Shown one piece after another: positions 23,796 through 33,059 of a stretch of DNA of 45,644 nucleotides; the first letter of the stretch is position 1, and each line of letters opens with the position of its first letter. Below the pieces are notes generated by a model that searched no databases, was not told the origin of the DNA, and saw nothing but the letters and a program-made list of their open reading frames with translations. Made by a program: the position numbers and the translations under genes. This DNA is from Chloroflexota bacterium (GTDB taxonomy: Bacteria; Chloroflexota; Anaerolineae; Anaerolineales; Villigracilaceae), in assembly GCA_024434165.1 (NCBI GenBank), contig QMIW01000029.1, positions 1 through 45,644 of the forward strand, read 5' to 3'.

Positions 23796-24310
23796 CGAAT
23801 ATCAACCATGGTTTGGGCAAGCGCTCGAAATGCAGCGTCTACGTTTTTTCCAGTTTTTGCGCTGGTCAGGAAATACGGCAACCCCGTTTTCTGCGCCAAT
23901 TCTATAACTTTCAGTTTTGACCTATGGACCGAGTCGAACAAATCAGACTTATTGCCAAGGATGACGACCCTCGCAGCAGGGCAATCTCCCCTTAATCTTT
24001 CAAGATATCCCATTAATGATTCGCGCGTGTTCTCACGAGAAAGGTCACACACCAAAAAAGCGCCTGAAGCCCCGCTTAGGTAACTTGTATGATTTCCGTT
24101 GAATTTATCTCTGCCGGAAAGGTCCCATACGATCAACCGCACCTTTGCGTTGGGCTCAGTCTCAACTTCTTTTTGCGAAATTGTGACCCCGATCGTGCCT
24201 AGGTATTTTTCTTCGAAACTGCTGTGGACGAAACGCTGAACCAAGCTGGTTTTCCCAACTCCGAAATCCCCAAGTATGCACACCTTTTTTAGAAAGGTCG
24301 CATTTAGCAT
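23792..24310 (-). CDS. Ras/Rab-like small GTPase
   Basis: The 172-residue protein has all five G motifs: GDFGVGKTS (14-22), a switch I threonine near GTIGVT, WDLSG (62-66), NKSD (120-123) and TSAK (149-152). The residue after DxxG, glutamine in most Ras-like GTPases and needed for hydrolysis, is arginine (R67 in DLSGRDKF). Bacterial Rab-like/MglA-like GTPases act in polarity and signalling. The gene overlaps the downstream cyclase gene by 4 bp (ATGA), so the two are translationally coupled and probably work as one module. Confidence 0.92.
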   Translation of the reverse strand: MLNATFLKKVCILGDFGVGKTSLVQRFVHSSFEEKYLGTIGVTISQKEVETEPNAKVRLIVWDLSGRDKFNGNHTSYLSGASGAFLVCDLSRENTRESLMGYLERLRGDCPAARVVILGNKSDLFDSVHRSKLKVIELAQKTGLPYFLTSAKTGKNVDAAFRALAQTMVDIR

Positions 24311-24935
24311 GGCTTAGGCACCTTATTATTGATTATTGGAAGCCAAATGAAAAACCACCAGAAATCACAAATATAATAGCATATCTGAGTTACAATGAAT
24401 ACTAATAAAAGTCATATAATTAGTACCTATATAAAATCCAACAATCATCTGTAATTAGCATATATGGGCGTGACAACCGTTTTTTTGCCTTTGCGCCCCA
24501 TATTTGTGGGGTAAGGTCGTCTGTCCAAGCTACGAGAACTTTTCAATCTGACAGCCGGGCAAGTCCGAATCATACTCCAATTTGTCTGACAAATACGGCT
24601 TTATGAGAAAACCTTCATGGTCCGGGTCAGTGATACGGAACCAGATCGCCATTCCACGTGATGGATAGCGATGGACGGCGATTGGGTTCAGATTTCACAG
24701 GTGTCTGAAACTGGAGCAGCGTTCACCGGCTGAACGCTGGTCGCTGGAACAAGCTGTTTGCGTTCATGCCCAACCATGTCATCATGCCTGCTTCGAATTT
24801 GTGAGCTGCATTCAGCGGCAACGAATCCGTCATGAGTAGATTCTTATGCGTCATGTACAATTGTCCAGAATCGTTCTGACCATAATCTGACAATACATGC
24901 TGCAACCTGGGGCTACTCCCGTATAGAGGCACAAA
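24311..24935. other. 625-bp intergenic region with AT-rich part and hairpins
   Basis: This gap separates the divergent GTPase and 1755-residue kinase genes. Bases 24330-24470 are strongly AT-rich, suiting a promoter region. Palindromes seen: CCCCA-N6-TGGGG near 24500, ATTTGTC-T-GACAAAT (24580-24594), and two adjacent hairpins at 24689-24713 (TTTCA/TGAAA with flanking CAG/CTG) and 24717-24739 (perfect 9 bp, CAGCGTTCA/TGAACGCTG). No U-tract follows, so they are not plain terminators. No convincing gene is present. Confidence 0.5.
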
Positions 24936-27900
24936 ATGAACAACATCTCCTCATTAATACTGCGGGGCGTTTCATATTTTCGTCGTTGGTTGGCTCCGCC
25001 AATCTTTACGGATGAGGAAAAGACATGGACAGCCTCCTTAATGAATTCACTGATCCTTGCCATCGTCGTGTCTTCCCTTGCTGGCATGGCTGTGCAAATT
25101 GTCCCGGATGTAATAAATCCCCGCAACGTACCTGTCGGTTTGATCGCCTGTGCCATGTTGCTGCTCATCCGGGCAGTCTCACGTACCGGACGATTACTGC
25201 TTGCCACAACATTACTTTGTACGTTTCTTCTGATCGGCATCGGTCTGACCATTTACAATACTGGAACGGTAAGTTCGGTGGAAACTTCGGCGCTGATGGC
25301 TTGCGTGATCGTATCAATACTGCTCGCGGGTGCGCGCGTGGGGGCGGTCTTTGCCGGTTTGACCAGCGCGTTCGTATTCATCCTGGCACGCGCGGAATTG
25401 GACGGCATGCTTCCCTCATTGACACCAGCCTCCAACCCCATAAACCAGTGGATTGTTTTCACCGCACTCGTTCTGTTTTTCTGGGCAGTAATCAGCACGG
25501 CAAGGAACTCAATGACCGAATCTTTGGCGCACGCACGGCAGGAAAACCTGGCACGGCAGGATGCTGAGGAGAAACTTCTCGAACTCAAAGCGTCACTGGA
25601 ACAGCGAATCGCGAAGCAGCTGCACGAACTCTCCGAATCAGAGACAAAATACCGCCTATTGACAGAACAATTGCCCGTGACTGTGTACCGCGACAGAGCA
25701 GACACCGGGAGAGGGAACATCTACTGCAGTCCGCAAATCGAAGTCCTGCTCGGTTACTCACCTCAAGAGTGGCAGGAAGGTCCAAAATTCCGACATGCGC
25801 TTATTTACCTCGAAGATTATGAAACGGCGAAAAGATTCCTGGATGATGTGATAGAAAAGGGCTTTTCGACCGGCGAATACCGCATGTTGCACAAGAACGG
25901 CAGCCTGGTCTGGGTTCGGGATGATGCCGTCCTGGTTCGAAACGAAGCGGGCAAACCATTGTTTGTGCAAGGCACCATGCTGAATATTACAGAGCAGAAA
26001 CTGGAAGCGCAGCGCCGCCGCGAAGCAGAGGAGATGATTGGTCACGTGCTGGATAATTTGAACGAGGTGTTCTGGGTTACCGATGTGACACGTGGAAGGG
26101 AAATCTATATCAGCAAGGCTGCCAGCATGGTTTGGGGGAAGAGCCCGGAGGACCTGATGGACATCCCCAATGCCTTTCTCGATTCCGTACTGGAGGAGGA
26201 TCGCCCGCTGGTAATGGACATGCTGGCAAGGCAGGCGCGCGGCGAAAGGACCGAAATGCAATACCGCATCCTCAAGCCGGATGGCTCCATCCGCTGGGTT
26301 TGGGACCGCAGTTTTCCTCTCTCTCTTGAAGAAGGTGGCAACTCGCGGGTTGCGGGGTTTGCCTCGGATATTACAGACCTCATCCACGCGCAGCAGGAGA
26401 AGGAAGCGCTTGCCAAAGAGTATCACGATCTGTTCGAGCAGTCGCCCGTTTCGCTGTGGGAAGAGGATTTTTCGGAAGTAAAGAAACTGTTGGACGGACT
26501 GGCAGAGCAGGGTGTGACCGATTATCCGCAATATTTCAAGGAACATCCGGAATTTGTCGAATTGTGCGTTGGGGCGGTGAAGGTCCTAAAGGTGAATGAA
26601 GCCACGATGCGTTTGTACAAAGCCAAAAGCAAGGCGGATGTGTTGAACAACTTCACGAGAATGTTCGACGATCAAAGTTTGATTGGTTTCAAATTTGAAC
26701 TGCTCAACATATCACGGGGCAACCTGCAATTCAGCTGGATCGGCGAAACCCTTACGTTGACGGGCGAGCGGATGAACATACACATGCAATGGTCTGTCAT
26801 GCCAGGGTATGAAGATACGCTATCGAGAGTACTGCTGTCCATCACAGATATTACCAGACAGATCGAGGCGCAGAACGTGCTGAAGCGCCAGGGCGAGGAA
26901 TACAAGGCGCTGAGTCAAGTCGCCGTGGAACTGCTCGAGCGGCGCTCGCTGAACCAGCTTTTGCAGACAGCCGTGAATCAGGTGTCGTTTTTGTTGGATG
27001 CGCCTTTTGTCGAAATCACCTTGAAGGAAGGTGAATACCTGGTAGTGCGCGGTTTTACCAGCAATTTGTCGTTCCTTGACAAGAGCCCTGTGAGCCGCCA
27101 GGAGGCGAAACTGACGTGGCGGGCAGTTGACACCCGCGAACCGGTATTTATTGACAATTACTCCGAATGGAGCAAAAAACGCGAGATATATGACCCGCTT
27201 CAGATTCATGCGATTGCAATATTTCCCATTCTAAAAGGCGACGAGTGCCTTGGAACCCTTGATGTTTCACGAAGCAAGCCAGGCTATCTATTCACGGAAC
27301 GCCAGAGACAGCTTGGCATGTGGTTTACTCAATTGCTGGCAGTGATTTTGGATAATATGCAATTGCTGGAAACCGCCAACCTGCGCGTCTCCGCTTTGAA
27401 CGCCGCCGCCAACGCGATTATGATTACTGATCACACGGGTGTGGTCGAGTGGGTGAACTCGGCATTCATCTCGCTCACAGGATATACCCTGGAGGAAATG
27501 GCCGGGAATATACCTCTCAAATCAATGGCGAATAAAAGCGTTTCACGAGAGTTTTTAGAGGAAATGTACGCCTTTATCAGGGAGGGAAGGGTATGGAACG
27601 GGGAGATTCCCAGTCTGCGCAAGGATGGCACGGAATATATCCAGGAAACCACCATCACCCCGGTCATGAACGAGGCGGGCGAAATATCCCGTTTTATTGC
27701 CATCATGCAAGACGTAACGCCCCGCAAGGAGATGGAAAAGAAACTGGCGGAAAACGAGCAGCGCTATCGCTCTGTGGTGGAAGCAATGAGCGAAGGGATC
27801 GTGATGCATGACAAAGACGGCCGCATCATTGCCCATAACAAGGCAGCGGAGAGAATACTGGGGCTTTCTCACGACGAATTAATCGGCAGGACTTCCATTG

Positions 27901-30203
27901 ACCCCCGTTGGCGCGCCATCCGTGCGGACGGAACGCCTTTCCCGGGCGAGGAACATCCCGCCATGCAAACCCTTAGAAATAGACAGCCCCAGCAGGGCGT
28001 TATCATGGGTGTTCACAAGCCGGATGGGATGTTGTCATGGTTATCAATCAACTCCCAGCCGATCATGGACGAGAACGACCCAAACCCAAAAGCTGTAGTG
28101 GCGACCTTTACCGATATTACGGAGAAAAAAGCGGCGGAGGAACTTCTGCGCGTGAGCGAAGAACGATACAGGTTGGTCACACAGATTACGATCCACTTGG
28201 TTTGGGACTGGGATTTGACCACCGATCAGGTTCTTTGGAATGCGGGGCTTCAAACCACATTCGGGCATCCCATTGATATAACCTCGCAAACCCACACCTG
28301 GAAGTTGTCCCACATTCACCCGGAAGATCGGGAAAAAGTGGAGGAGTCGATCCGTGAGGCACTGGAAGGCGGGTTGACGTTTTGGTCCAAGGAATACCAA
28401 TTCCTCCGTGGAGACGGCACATGTGCTGACGTTCTCGATCGGGCTTATATTTTGCGAGACGCATCAGGCCAGCCGTACCGTATGCTGGGAGCAATGATTG
28501 ATATTTCGGAACACAAACAGGCTGAAAATCAATTGCGGGCCAGCGAGGAGAGATACAGACTCCTTTATGAAAACATGGAGGATGTCGTATATCAGACGGA
28601 TTACCATGGCGTCATCACGGTTATCAGTCCGTCGGTCACCCGGCAGGCGGGGTACTTACCAGAAGAGCTTGTGGGGAAGCACGCCAGCCTTTTTTATGAG
28701 TTCCCAGAGGAACTGGCCGCCCTGGATGCGCTGATCGTTTCGCACGGGTCGGTGAACGATTATGAGGCGCGCATCAAAAAAAAGGACGGGGAGGTGGTTC
28801 ACGTTTCGATCACCGTGCGCACCATCTTCGCCAAGGATGGGACGCCCATCGGCACCGAAGGGATCATGCGCAACATTAACGAGCGAAAACGGGTGGAGGA
28901 ACGCATTGTACAGATGAACGCTGAATTGGAGCAGCGCGTTATCGAACGCACGGCTGAAATCGAACAAACCAATCAGTACCTGTCTGCCCTGCTCGATACC
29001 TCGATTATATTGAACAAGAACCTGGATCTGGAAGACCTGCTGGATCGCATCCTGCTTCAAGCGAGAAAAATCATTCCCTGCCGGGCAATCAACCTGATGC
29101 TGATCGAAGGTGAGTACGCCTATATCGCCCGCAGACAGGGTTATAAAGGCTTGGAGGAAATCGAACGGAATTTGGTGAACTTCAAATTCCCCCTTGAATG
29201 GCCGACCTTCAACCAAATGCTAAAGACGGGTGAAAGCATATACATCCGCGATACCTTTACCGAACCGGGCTGGCAGAAGGTCCCCAATTCGGAATGGGTG
29301 CGGGCATACATAGGAACTCCTTTGAGCGTCGGCAAAAACATCATTGGGTTCCTCAATTTCAGTCATGATCAGCCTGACTTCTTTACCGAAAAAGACACCC
29401 AATTACTGAAAGCGTTCGCCAATCATGCCTCGATTGCCATTCAAAATTCCCGCCTGCTCGGGGAAATTACGGCCTCGCTCGCAAAGGAGAAGAATTTGCG
29501 TGACCGCCTGGTGCAAGCCGATAAACTCGCCGCATTGGGCAAGATGGTGGCGGTGATCGCGCACGAGATCAACAACCCGATCCAGACCGTGAAGAATTCC
29601 TTTTACCTGCTCGAGAACGAAATCCCTTCAGACAGCATGGGCAGGGAATACCTGAAAATCGCCTCCGCCGAGGCAAATCGTATTTCGAATCTTGTCCTGC
29701 AACTGCGCGAAGCCTACCGTCCCAGGTCGAAGCGCTTCGAACCCGTCAATATCCCGGACCTGATCAGGGAAGTTCATGTCTTGTTGACACCCCAGTTGAA
29801 GAAAAGCCAGGTGGTATATATGCAGAATGACGCGACGCAGCCTTACGTCGTCAGGGGTATCCGCGATAACCTAAAACAAGTGTTTATCAACCTGAGCATG
29901 AACGCCGTCGAAGCGCTGTCGGCACATGAGGGCGGGATCATTAAAGTGGATTATGTGATCCCGGATGATAAAACTGTTGGCGTTGTTGTGAACAACAATG
30001 GACCGCTCATCTCTCCCGATGCACTTTCGAGTATTTTCGACCCGTTTTTTACGACGAAAGAGTCGGGCAGCGGGTTGGGGCTGTCTATCGCGTTTGATAT
30101 CGTTAAACAGCATGCGGGGGAGATCACAGTGGATAACGATCCCGATAGAGGCGTCACGTTCACCGTATGGCTGCCGCTCGCGGACAAGAATCAATCGGAG
30201 TAA
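24936..30203 (+). CDS. Very large multi-PAS/GAF sensor histidine kinase
   Basis: The 1755-residue protein starts at ATG 24936 (GAGG upstream). Order: an N-terminal region with about six membrane helices (1-200), about three PAS or PAS-like domains (235-650), a GAF domain (650-810), about four PAS domains (815-1320), a coiled coil, a GAF domain (1340-1500), HisKA with the phospho-acceptor H1543 in IAHEINNPIQTVKNS, and HATPase with N box NLSMNAVEALS and G boxes FFTTKESGSGLGLSIAFDIV. The HEINNP H-box is NtrB/HisKA-type. The kinase should phosphorylate the OmpR-type regulator encoded 5 bp downstream. Signals are unknown, but many PAS/GAF cavities suggest several inputs. Confidence 0.95.
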   Translation: MNNISSLILRGVSYFRRWLAPPIFTDEEKTWTASLMNSLILAIVVSSLAGMAVQIVPDVINPRNVPVGLIACAMLLLIRAVSRTGRLLLATTLLCTFLLIGIGLTIYNTGTVSSVETSALMACVIVSILLAGARVGAVFAGLTSAFVFILARAELDGMLPSLTPASNPINQWIVFTALVLFFWAVISTARNSMTESLAHARQENLARQDAEEKLLELKASLEQRIAKQLHELSESETKYRLLTEQLPVTVYRDRADTGRGNIYCSPQIEVLLGYSPQEWQEGPKFRHALIYLEDYETAKRFLDDVIEKGFSTGEYRMLHKNGSLVWVRDDAVLVRNEAGKPLFVQGTMLNITEQKLEAQRRREAEEMIGHVLDNLNEVFWVTDVTRGREIYISKAASMVWGKSPEDLMDIPNAFLDSVLEEDRPLVMDMLARQARGERTEMQYRILKPDGSIRWVWDRSFPLSLEEGGNSRVAGFASDITDLIHAQQEKEALAKEYHDLFEQSPVSLWEEDFSEVKKLLDGLAEQGVTDYPQYFKEHPEFVELCVGAVKVLKVNEATMRLYKAKSKADVLNNFTRMFDDQSLIGFKFELLNISRGNLQFSWIGETLTLTGERMNIHMQWSVMPGYEDTLSRVLLSITDITRQIEAQNVLKRQGEEYKALSQVAVELLERRSLNQLLQTAVNQVSFLLDAPFVEITLKEGEYLVVRGFTSNLSFLDKSPVSRQEAKLTWRAVDTREPVFIDNYSEWSKKREIYDPLQIHAIAIFPILKGDECLGTLDVSRSKPGYLFTERQRQLGMWFTQLLAVILDNMQLLETANLRVSALNAAANAIMITDHTGVVEWVNSAFISLTGYTLEEMAGNIPLKSMANKSVSREFLEEMYAFIREGRVWNGEIPSLRKDGTEYIQETTITPVMNEAGEISRFIAIMQDVTPRKEMEKKLAENEQRYRSVVEAMSEGIVMHDKDGRIIAHNKAAERILGLSHDELIGRTSIDPRWRAIRADGTPFPGEEHPAMQTLRNRQPQQGVIMGVHKPDGMLSWLSINSQPIMDENDPNPKAVVATFTDITEKKAAEELLRVSEERYRLVTQITIHLVWDWDLTTDQVLWNAGLQTTFGHPIDITSQTHTWKLSHIHPEDREKVEESIREALEGGLTFWSKEYQFLRGDGTCADVLDRAYILRDASGQPYRMLGAMIDISEHKQAENQLRASEERYRLLYENMEDVVYQTDYHGVITVISPSVTRQAGYLPEELVGKHASLFYEFPEELAALDALIVSHGSVNDYEARIKKKDGEVVHVSITVRTIFAKDGTPIGTEGIMRNINERKRVEERIVQMNAELEQRVIERTAEIEQTNQYLSALLDTSIILNKNLDLEDLLDRILLQARKIIPCRAINLMLIEGEYAYIARRQGYKGLEEIERNLVNFKFPLEWPTFNQMLKTGESIYIRDTFTEPGWQKVPNSEWVRAYIGTPLSVGKNIIGFLNFSHDQPDFFTEKDTQLLKAFANHASIAIQNSRLLGEITASLAKEKNLRDRLVQADKLAALGKMVAVIAHEINNPIQTVKNSFYLLENEIPSDSMGREYLKIASAEANRISNLVLQLREAYRPRSKRFEPVNIPDLIREVHVLLTPQLKKSQVVYMQNDATQPYVVRGIRDNLKQVFINLSMNAVEALSAHEGGIIKVDYVIPDDKTVGVVVNNNGPLISPDALSSIFDPFFTTKESGSGLGLSIAFDIVKQHAGEITVDNDPDRGVTFTVWLPLADKNQSE

Positions 30204-30207
30204 TGAA

Positions 30208-30993
30208 ATGATGGTTGATGGGAAAAAAATCCTGGTGGTTGACGACGATAAGAACCTGCGGCTGTCCCTTTCGCTTCTGTTAAAACAGGAGGGATATGAA
30301 GTGGAAACCGCCGCCACAGCACAGGCGGCGCTCGAGATGCTGAAAACCAGCAACTGGGATCTGATGTTCCTGGATTTAAACATGCCCGGCATGGGGGGCA
30401 TCGAACTGCTGAGTAAAATCTATGAGCAGTATCCGAACCTATCCGTATTGATCCTCACCGCAAACGCGACTCTGGAAACCGCCATTAAGGCGATACGGCT
30501 TGGCGCCCGGGATTATTTGCTCAAGCCGGCTGAGCCAAGGGAGATCCTTACGCGGGTTTCCGATGTGCTCGAAAAGAAAAAACCAGCCCGAAGGCAGCAG
30601 ATTGTCGGTGAACTGCAAAGCCTTCTTGCAGAACTCCATCAGATCGAGGGCATGTCCGAAGCGTCGGCTGAGTTGGACGACCCAGCCCGGTACTTAAGAA
30701 TATCCCCGTTTGTGGTTGATCTATACACCCGCAACGTTTCAATGGGAGAGCGTCACATTCCGATCAGTGGAATCTATTTCGATTATTTCGTGGTATTGCT
30801 GCGCCATGCCCCCAAATTCGTAGGGTACAAGACGCTGGTCAGGGAAGCCCAGGGATATGATGTACCCGTTCGGGAGGCGAAGGATCTGGCGCGCTGGCGC
30901 ATCCACGAACTGAGAAAACTGGTCGAGGACGATCCGCGAAGGCCTCGCTACATCCTGACGGTGCGGGGGGAGGGATACCGCCTCGCACAGTAA
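30208..30993 (+). CDS. OmpR/PhoB-type response regulator
   Basis: I use ATG 30208 with GGAG 7 nt upstream; a much longer in-frame extension overlaps the kinase gene in another frame and is not credible. The 261-residue protein has a receiver domain (VVDDDK; phospho-acceptor D56 in MFLDLNMPG; T in LILTAN; K in LLKPAE). A C-terminal winged helix follows (EAKDLARWRIHELRKLVEDD, YILTVRGEGYRLAQ). It follows the 1755-residue kinase directly, so the two form a two-component pair. Target genes are unknown; the palindromes at 31086-31130 are candidates. Confidence 0.93.
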   Translation: MMVDGKKILVVDDDKNLRLSLSLLLKQEGYEVETAATAQAALEMLKTSNWDLMFLDLNMPGMGGIELLSKIYEQYPNLSVLILTANATLETAIKAIRLGARDYLLKPAEPREILTRVSDVLEKKKPARRQQIVGELQSLLAELHQIEGMSEASAELDDPARYLRISPFVVDLYTRNVSMGERHIPISGIYFDYFVVLLRHAPKFVGYKTLVREAQGYDVPVREAKDLARWRIHELRKLVEDDPRRPRYILTVRGEGYRLAQ

Positions 30994-30994
30994 A

Positions 30995-31052
30995 TTGTGG
31001 ATTTTTTCCACAAAAGTCCCCGTTTTCTCCAATGAAAACGGGGACTTTTTTT
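30995..31052 (+). terminator. Double-hairpin intrinsic terminator
   Basis: A 7-bp hairpin (TTGTGGA/TCCACAA, 30995-31013) is directly followed by a strong one in which AAAAGTCCCCGTTTTC (31012-31027) pairs with GAAAACGGGGACTTTT (31034-31049), ending in a T run to 31052. It closes the kinase-regulator transcript and separates it from the receiver-rich operon. Confidence 0.95.
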
Positions 31053-31085
31053 ATTAAACTCACTCCAATTCCCGGGATGCCTGTA

Positions 31086-31130
31086 GTTCAGATATTGAAC
31101 GCCTCTTAGGAAAGTCAGTTCATTATGAAC
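31086..31130 (+). promoter_or_regulatory. Two GTTCA/TGAAC palindromes over the start of the receiver operon
   Basis: GTTCA-N5-TGAAC (31086-31100) and GTTCA-N3-TGAAC (31118-31130) have the same arms and centres 31 bp apart, about three helical turns. The second spans the ATG at 31125. This looks like a pair of operator sites, or a site controlling translation. The binding protein is unknown. Confidence 0.45.
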
Positions 31131-31895
31131 ATATTGCTTGTTGATGACGATCAAAATCTCGTAAAAACCCTGATGTTGGGGTTGAAGAGGGAATTTCCCG
31201 GAGCACACATTGAGAATTGCTACAGCGGGCAACAGGCAATGTATCTTTGTGAAAGAGAAACCTTTGACCTCATTGTCAGCGATTTCAACATGCCCGGGAT
31301 GAACGGCGTTGAGCTGTTCAAAAAAGTACGCGCCGGGCACGAACACCCATTCCTGATCCTGATCACAGCCTATGGGTCGAAAGAACTGGAAGAAGAAGCG
31401 GGAAAATATGCGGATGCCTACATCTCGAAACCTTTCGATGTACCCATCTTAATTAAGTTCATAGCTCAATTATTGGCGGAAAAACCCTCCTGGGGGAAAA
31501 CGAGCAATGTTCTGGTCATGGAAGATGACAACTACCTTCGCCGTTTGATCACCAAGGTCCTTCACACCGCCAGCATGGAGGTATATGAAGCCGCCAGCAT
31601 CTGCCAGGCTCAAGAACTGCTTAACGCCATGCCGTTCGATGTTGTCATATCGGATGTCAAGGTCCCCGATGGACTCGGCGTGGATTTGATCAAAAGGAAC
31701 CAGGCTTTACTTTCACAAAACGGCACCGTTGTGATCCTCGTAACAGGCGAAGCCCAATATCGCACCTATGAAGAAGAACTGGGAATCGCGATGTTCCTGG
31801 AAAAGCCGATTTCGGTGCCGGACCTGTTAACCCTTGTACAAAGGTGGTCCGCCGCCAGGGAAAAAAAACACCATGATACGAGCGCTGATCGTTGA
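31125..31895 (+). CDS. Double receiver-domain protein without output domain
   Basis: The 256-residue protein has two complete receiver domains. REC1 has VDDD at the N-terminus, D53 in LIVSDFNMPG, T81 and K102. REC2 (from about 127) has MEDD, D177 in VVISDVKVPD, T in ILVTGE and K in FLEKPI. The short tail is Lys/His-rich. There is no DNA-binding or enzymatic part, so it should act as a phosphate relay or sink, or by protein contact. It is the first gene after the terminator at 31052 and opens the long operon. The next gene begins inside its last 23 bp. Confidence 0.93.
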   Translation: MNILLVDDDQNLVKTLMLGLKREFPGAHIENCYSGQQAMYLCERETFDLIVSDFNMPGMNGVELFKKVRAGHEHPFLILITAYGSKELEEEAGKYADAYISKPFDVPILIKFIAQLLAEKPSWGKTSNVLVMEDDNYLRRLITKVLHTASMEVYEAASICQAQELLNAMPFDVVISDVKVPDGLGVDLIKRNQALLSQNGTVVILVTGEAQYRTYEEELGIAMFLEKPISVPDLLTLVQRWSAAREKKHHDTSADR

Positions 31896-32244
31896 TGATG
31901 AAGTTAATATTGCGAGAACGCTGGAAAGAACGTTGAACATTGCCTTCAGCGGTCAAATGGATATAGAAACCTGTAACACCGCAGAGCGGGCATTGCAGTT
32001 ATTAACCACCAAATCCTTCCACCTGTTGATTTCCGACTGGCACCTGCCGGGGATATCCGGCGTGGTTTTGATCTCCCGCGCGCGGAGGATGCACCCCGAT
32101 ATTCGGATCGTGTTTACAACCGCATCGCCGAATGCCGACCTCGAGGAACGAATACGATCTGTGGCAGATGTGTACATGGTCAAGCCGTTCAAAGCGGCTG
32201 AACTTGCACAACAAATCCAGACAATGCTTGGGGAGATCTCATGA
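31873..32244 (+). CDS. Single-domain receiver protein
   Basis: I start at ATG 31873, just after a run of eight A bases; the frame is open upstream to 31834 inside the preceding gene. The 123-residue receiver has VDDE, D55 in LLISDWHLPGISG, T/S in VFTTAS and K in MVKPFK. It has no output domain. It resembles the first receiver of the next gene (CNTAE, SDW-LPGISG shared), so the two are probably duplicates. It overlaps both neighbours (23 bp and 4 bp). Confidence 0.92.
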   Translation: MIRALIVDDEVNIARTLERTLNIAFSGQMDIETCNTAERALQLLTTKSFHLLISDWHLPGISGVVLISRARRMHPDIRIVFTTASPNADLEERIRSVADVYMVKPFKAAELAQQIQTMLGEIS

Positions 32245-33014
32245 AAGAAATGAACGTTCTGCTTCTCGAAGACGAGCTGGCGTTGGCATATACCCTATCC
32301 GCTTCGCTGCAAAAAGACTTCGGTGACGGCTGTACGGTGAAAATTTGCAACACTGCTGAAGTGGCAATGCAAATGTTGAAACTGCACAAGTTCGACCTGA
32401 TCATCTCCGACTGGCGCCTGCCGGGCATTTCAGGGCTGGAATTTATCACCGAAGTGCGCAAATCCATGCCGGAAGTTCCCATTATTTTCATGACCGCATT
32501 CGGCAGCGATGAATTCGAGGAACAGGTGAACTCGATCTCGGATCGTTACCTAAAAAAACCTTTTAACACCCCGGAATTGACCGAGGCCGTAAGCGACTTG
32601 CTGGATTCCAAGAACAACCCGTTTGAGATTGCCCCCATTTCGGCGGAAAAGCCGCACAGGATTCTGGTGTTGGAAGACGATGAGAGCCTGCTCCGATTGT
32701 ATAAAAAAGTGTTCAGCAAACTGGGGCATATCGTGCGCGATACAAAAACTCTGCCGGAGGCAAACAACCTGCTGGCAAACGAAGATTTCGATTTATTTAT
32801 TTGCGATGTTCGTATTGACAAAAGTTTCGGCATAGACCTGCTCTTGATCTGGCGGGAGAAACTGCTGAAGAATAACACCAAGGTTGCCGTGGTATCAGGC
32901 GACCCATGGTACCGTGTGATGAGCGAAAAGATCGGCGCGGACTTTTTCTTCCGCAAACCAGTGGAGATATCCACGTTGATCAACCTGGTCAATGGAACAG
33001 TATCTCAAGAATAG
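32241..33014 (+). CDS. Double receiver-domain protein
   Basis: The 257-residue protein has two receiver domains: REC1 with LEDE, D57 in LIISDWRLPGISG, T85 and K106/107, and REC2 (from about 140) with LEDDES, D189 in LFICDVRID, S in AVVSGD and K in FFRKPV. There is no output domain. The ATG overlaps the preceding stop (ATGA), with GGGGAG as ribosome site. Together with the two genes upstream it gives five receivers in a row. Confidence 0.93.
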   Translation: MKEMNVLLLEDELALAYTLSASLQKDFGDGCTVKICNTAEVAMQMLKLHKFDLIISDWRLPGISGLEFITEVRKSMPEVPIIFMTAFGSDEFEEQVNSISDRYLKKPFNTPELTEAVSDLLDSKNNPFEIAPISAEKPHRILVLEDDESLLRLYKKVFSKLGHIVRDTKTLPEANNLLANEDFDLFICDVRIDKSFGIDLLLIWREKLLKNNTKVAVVSGDPWYRVMSEKIGADFFFRKPVEISTLINLVNGTVSQE

Positions 33015-33059
33015 GCGATGTCTGGCGGATGAAAAGTTTGCAAAGGTGATGAGGAAACC

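Noticed and set aside
24723-24932. 69-codon minus-strand frame in the gap before the giant kinase
   Set aside because: No ribosome site or recognisable domain; one part is a perfect hairpin. A transposase remnant was considered, but no terminal repeats were seen.
29998-30207. Extended N-terminus of the OmpR-type regulator
   Set aside because: The extension lies wholly inside the kinase HATPase domain in another frame. ATG 30208 has a ribosome site and starts the receiver fold properly.
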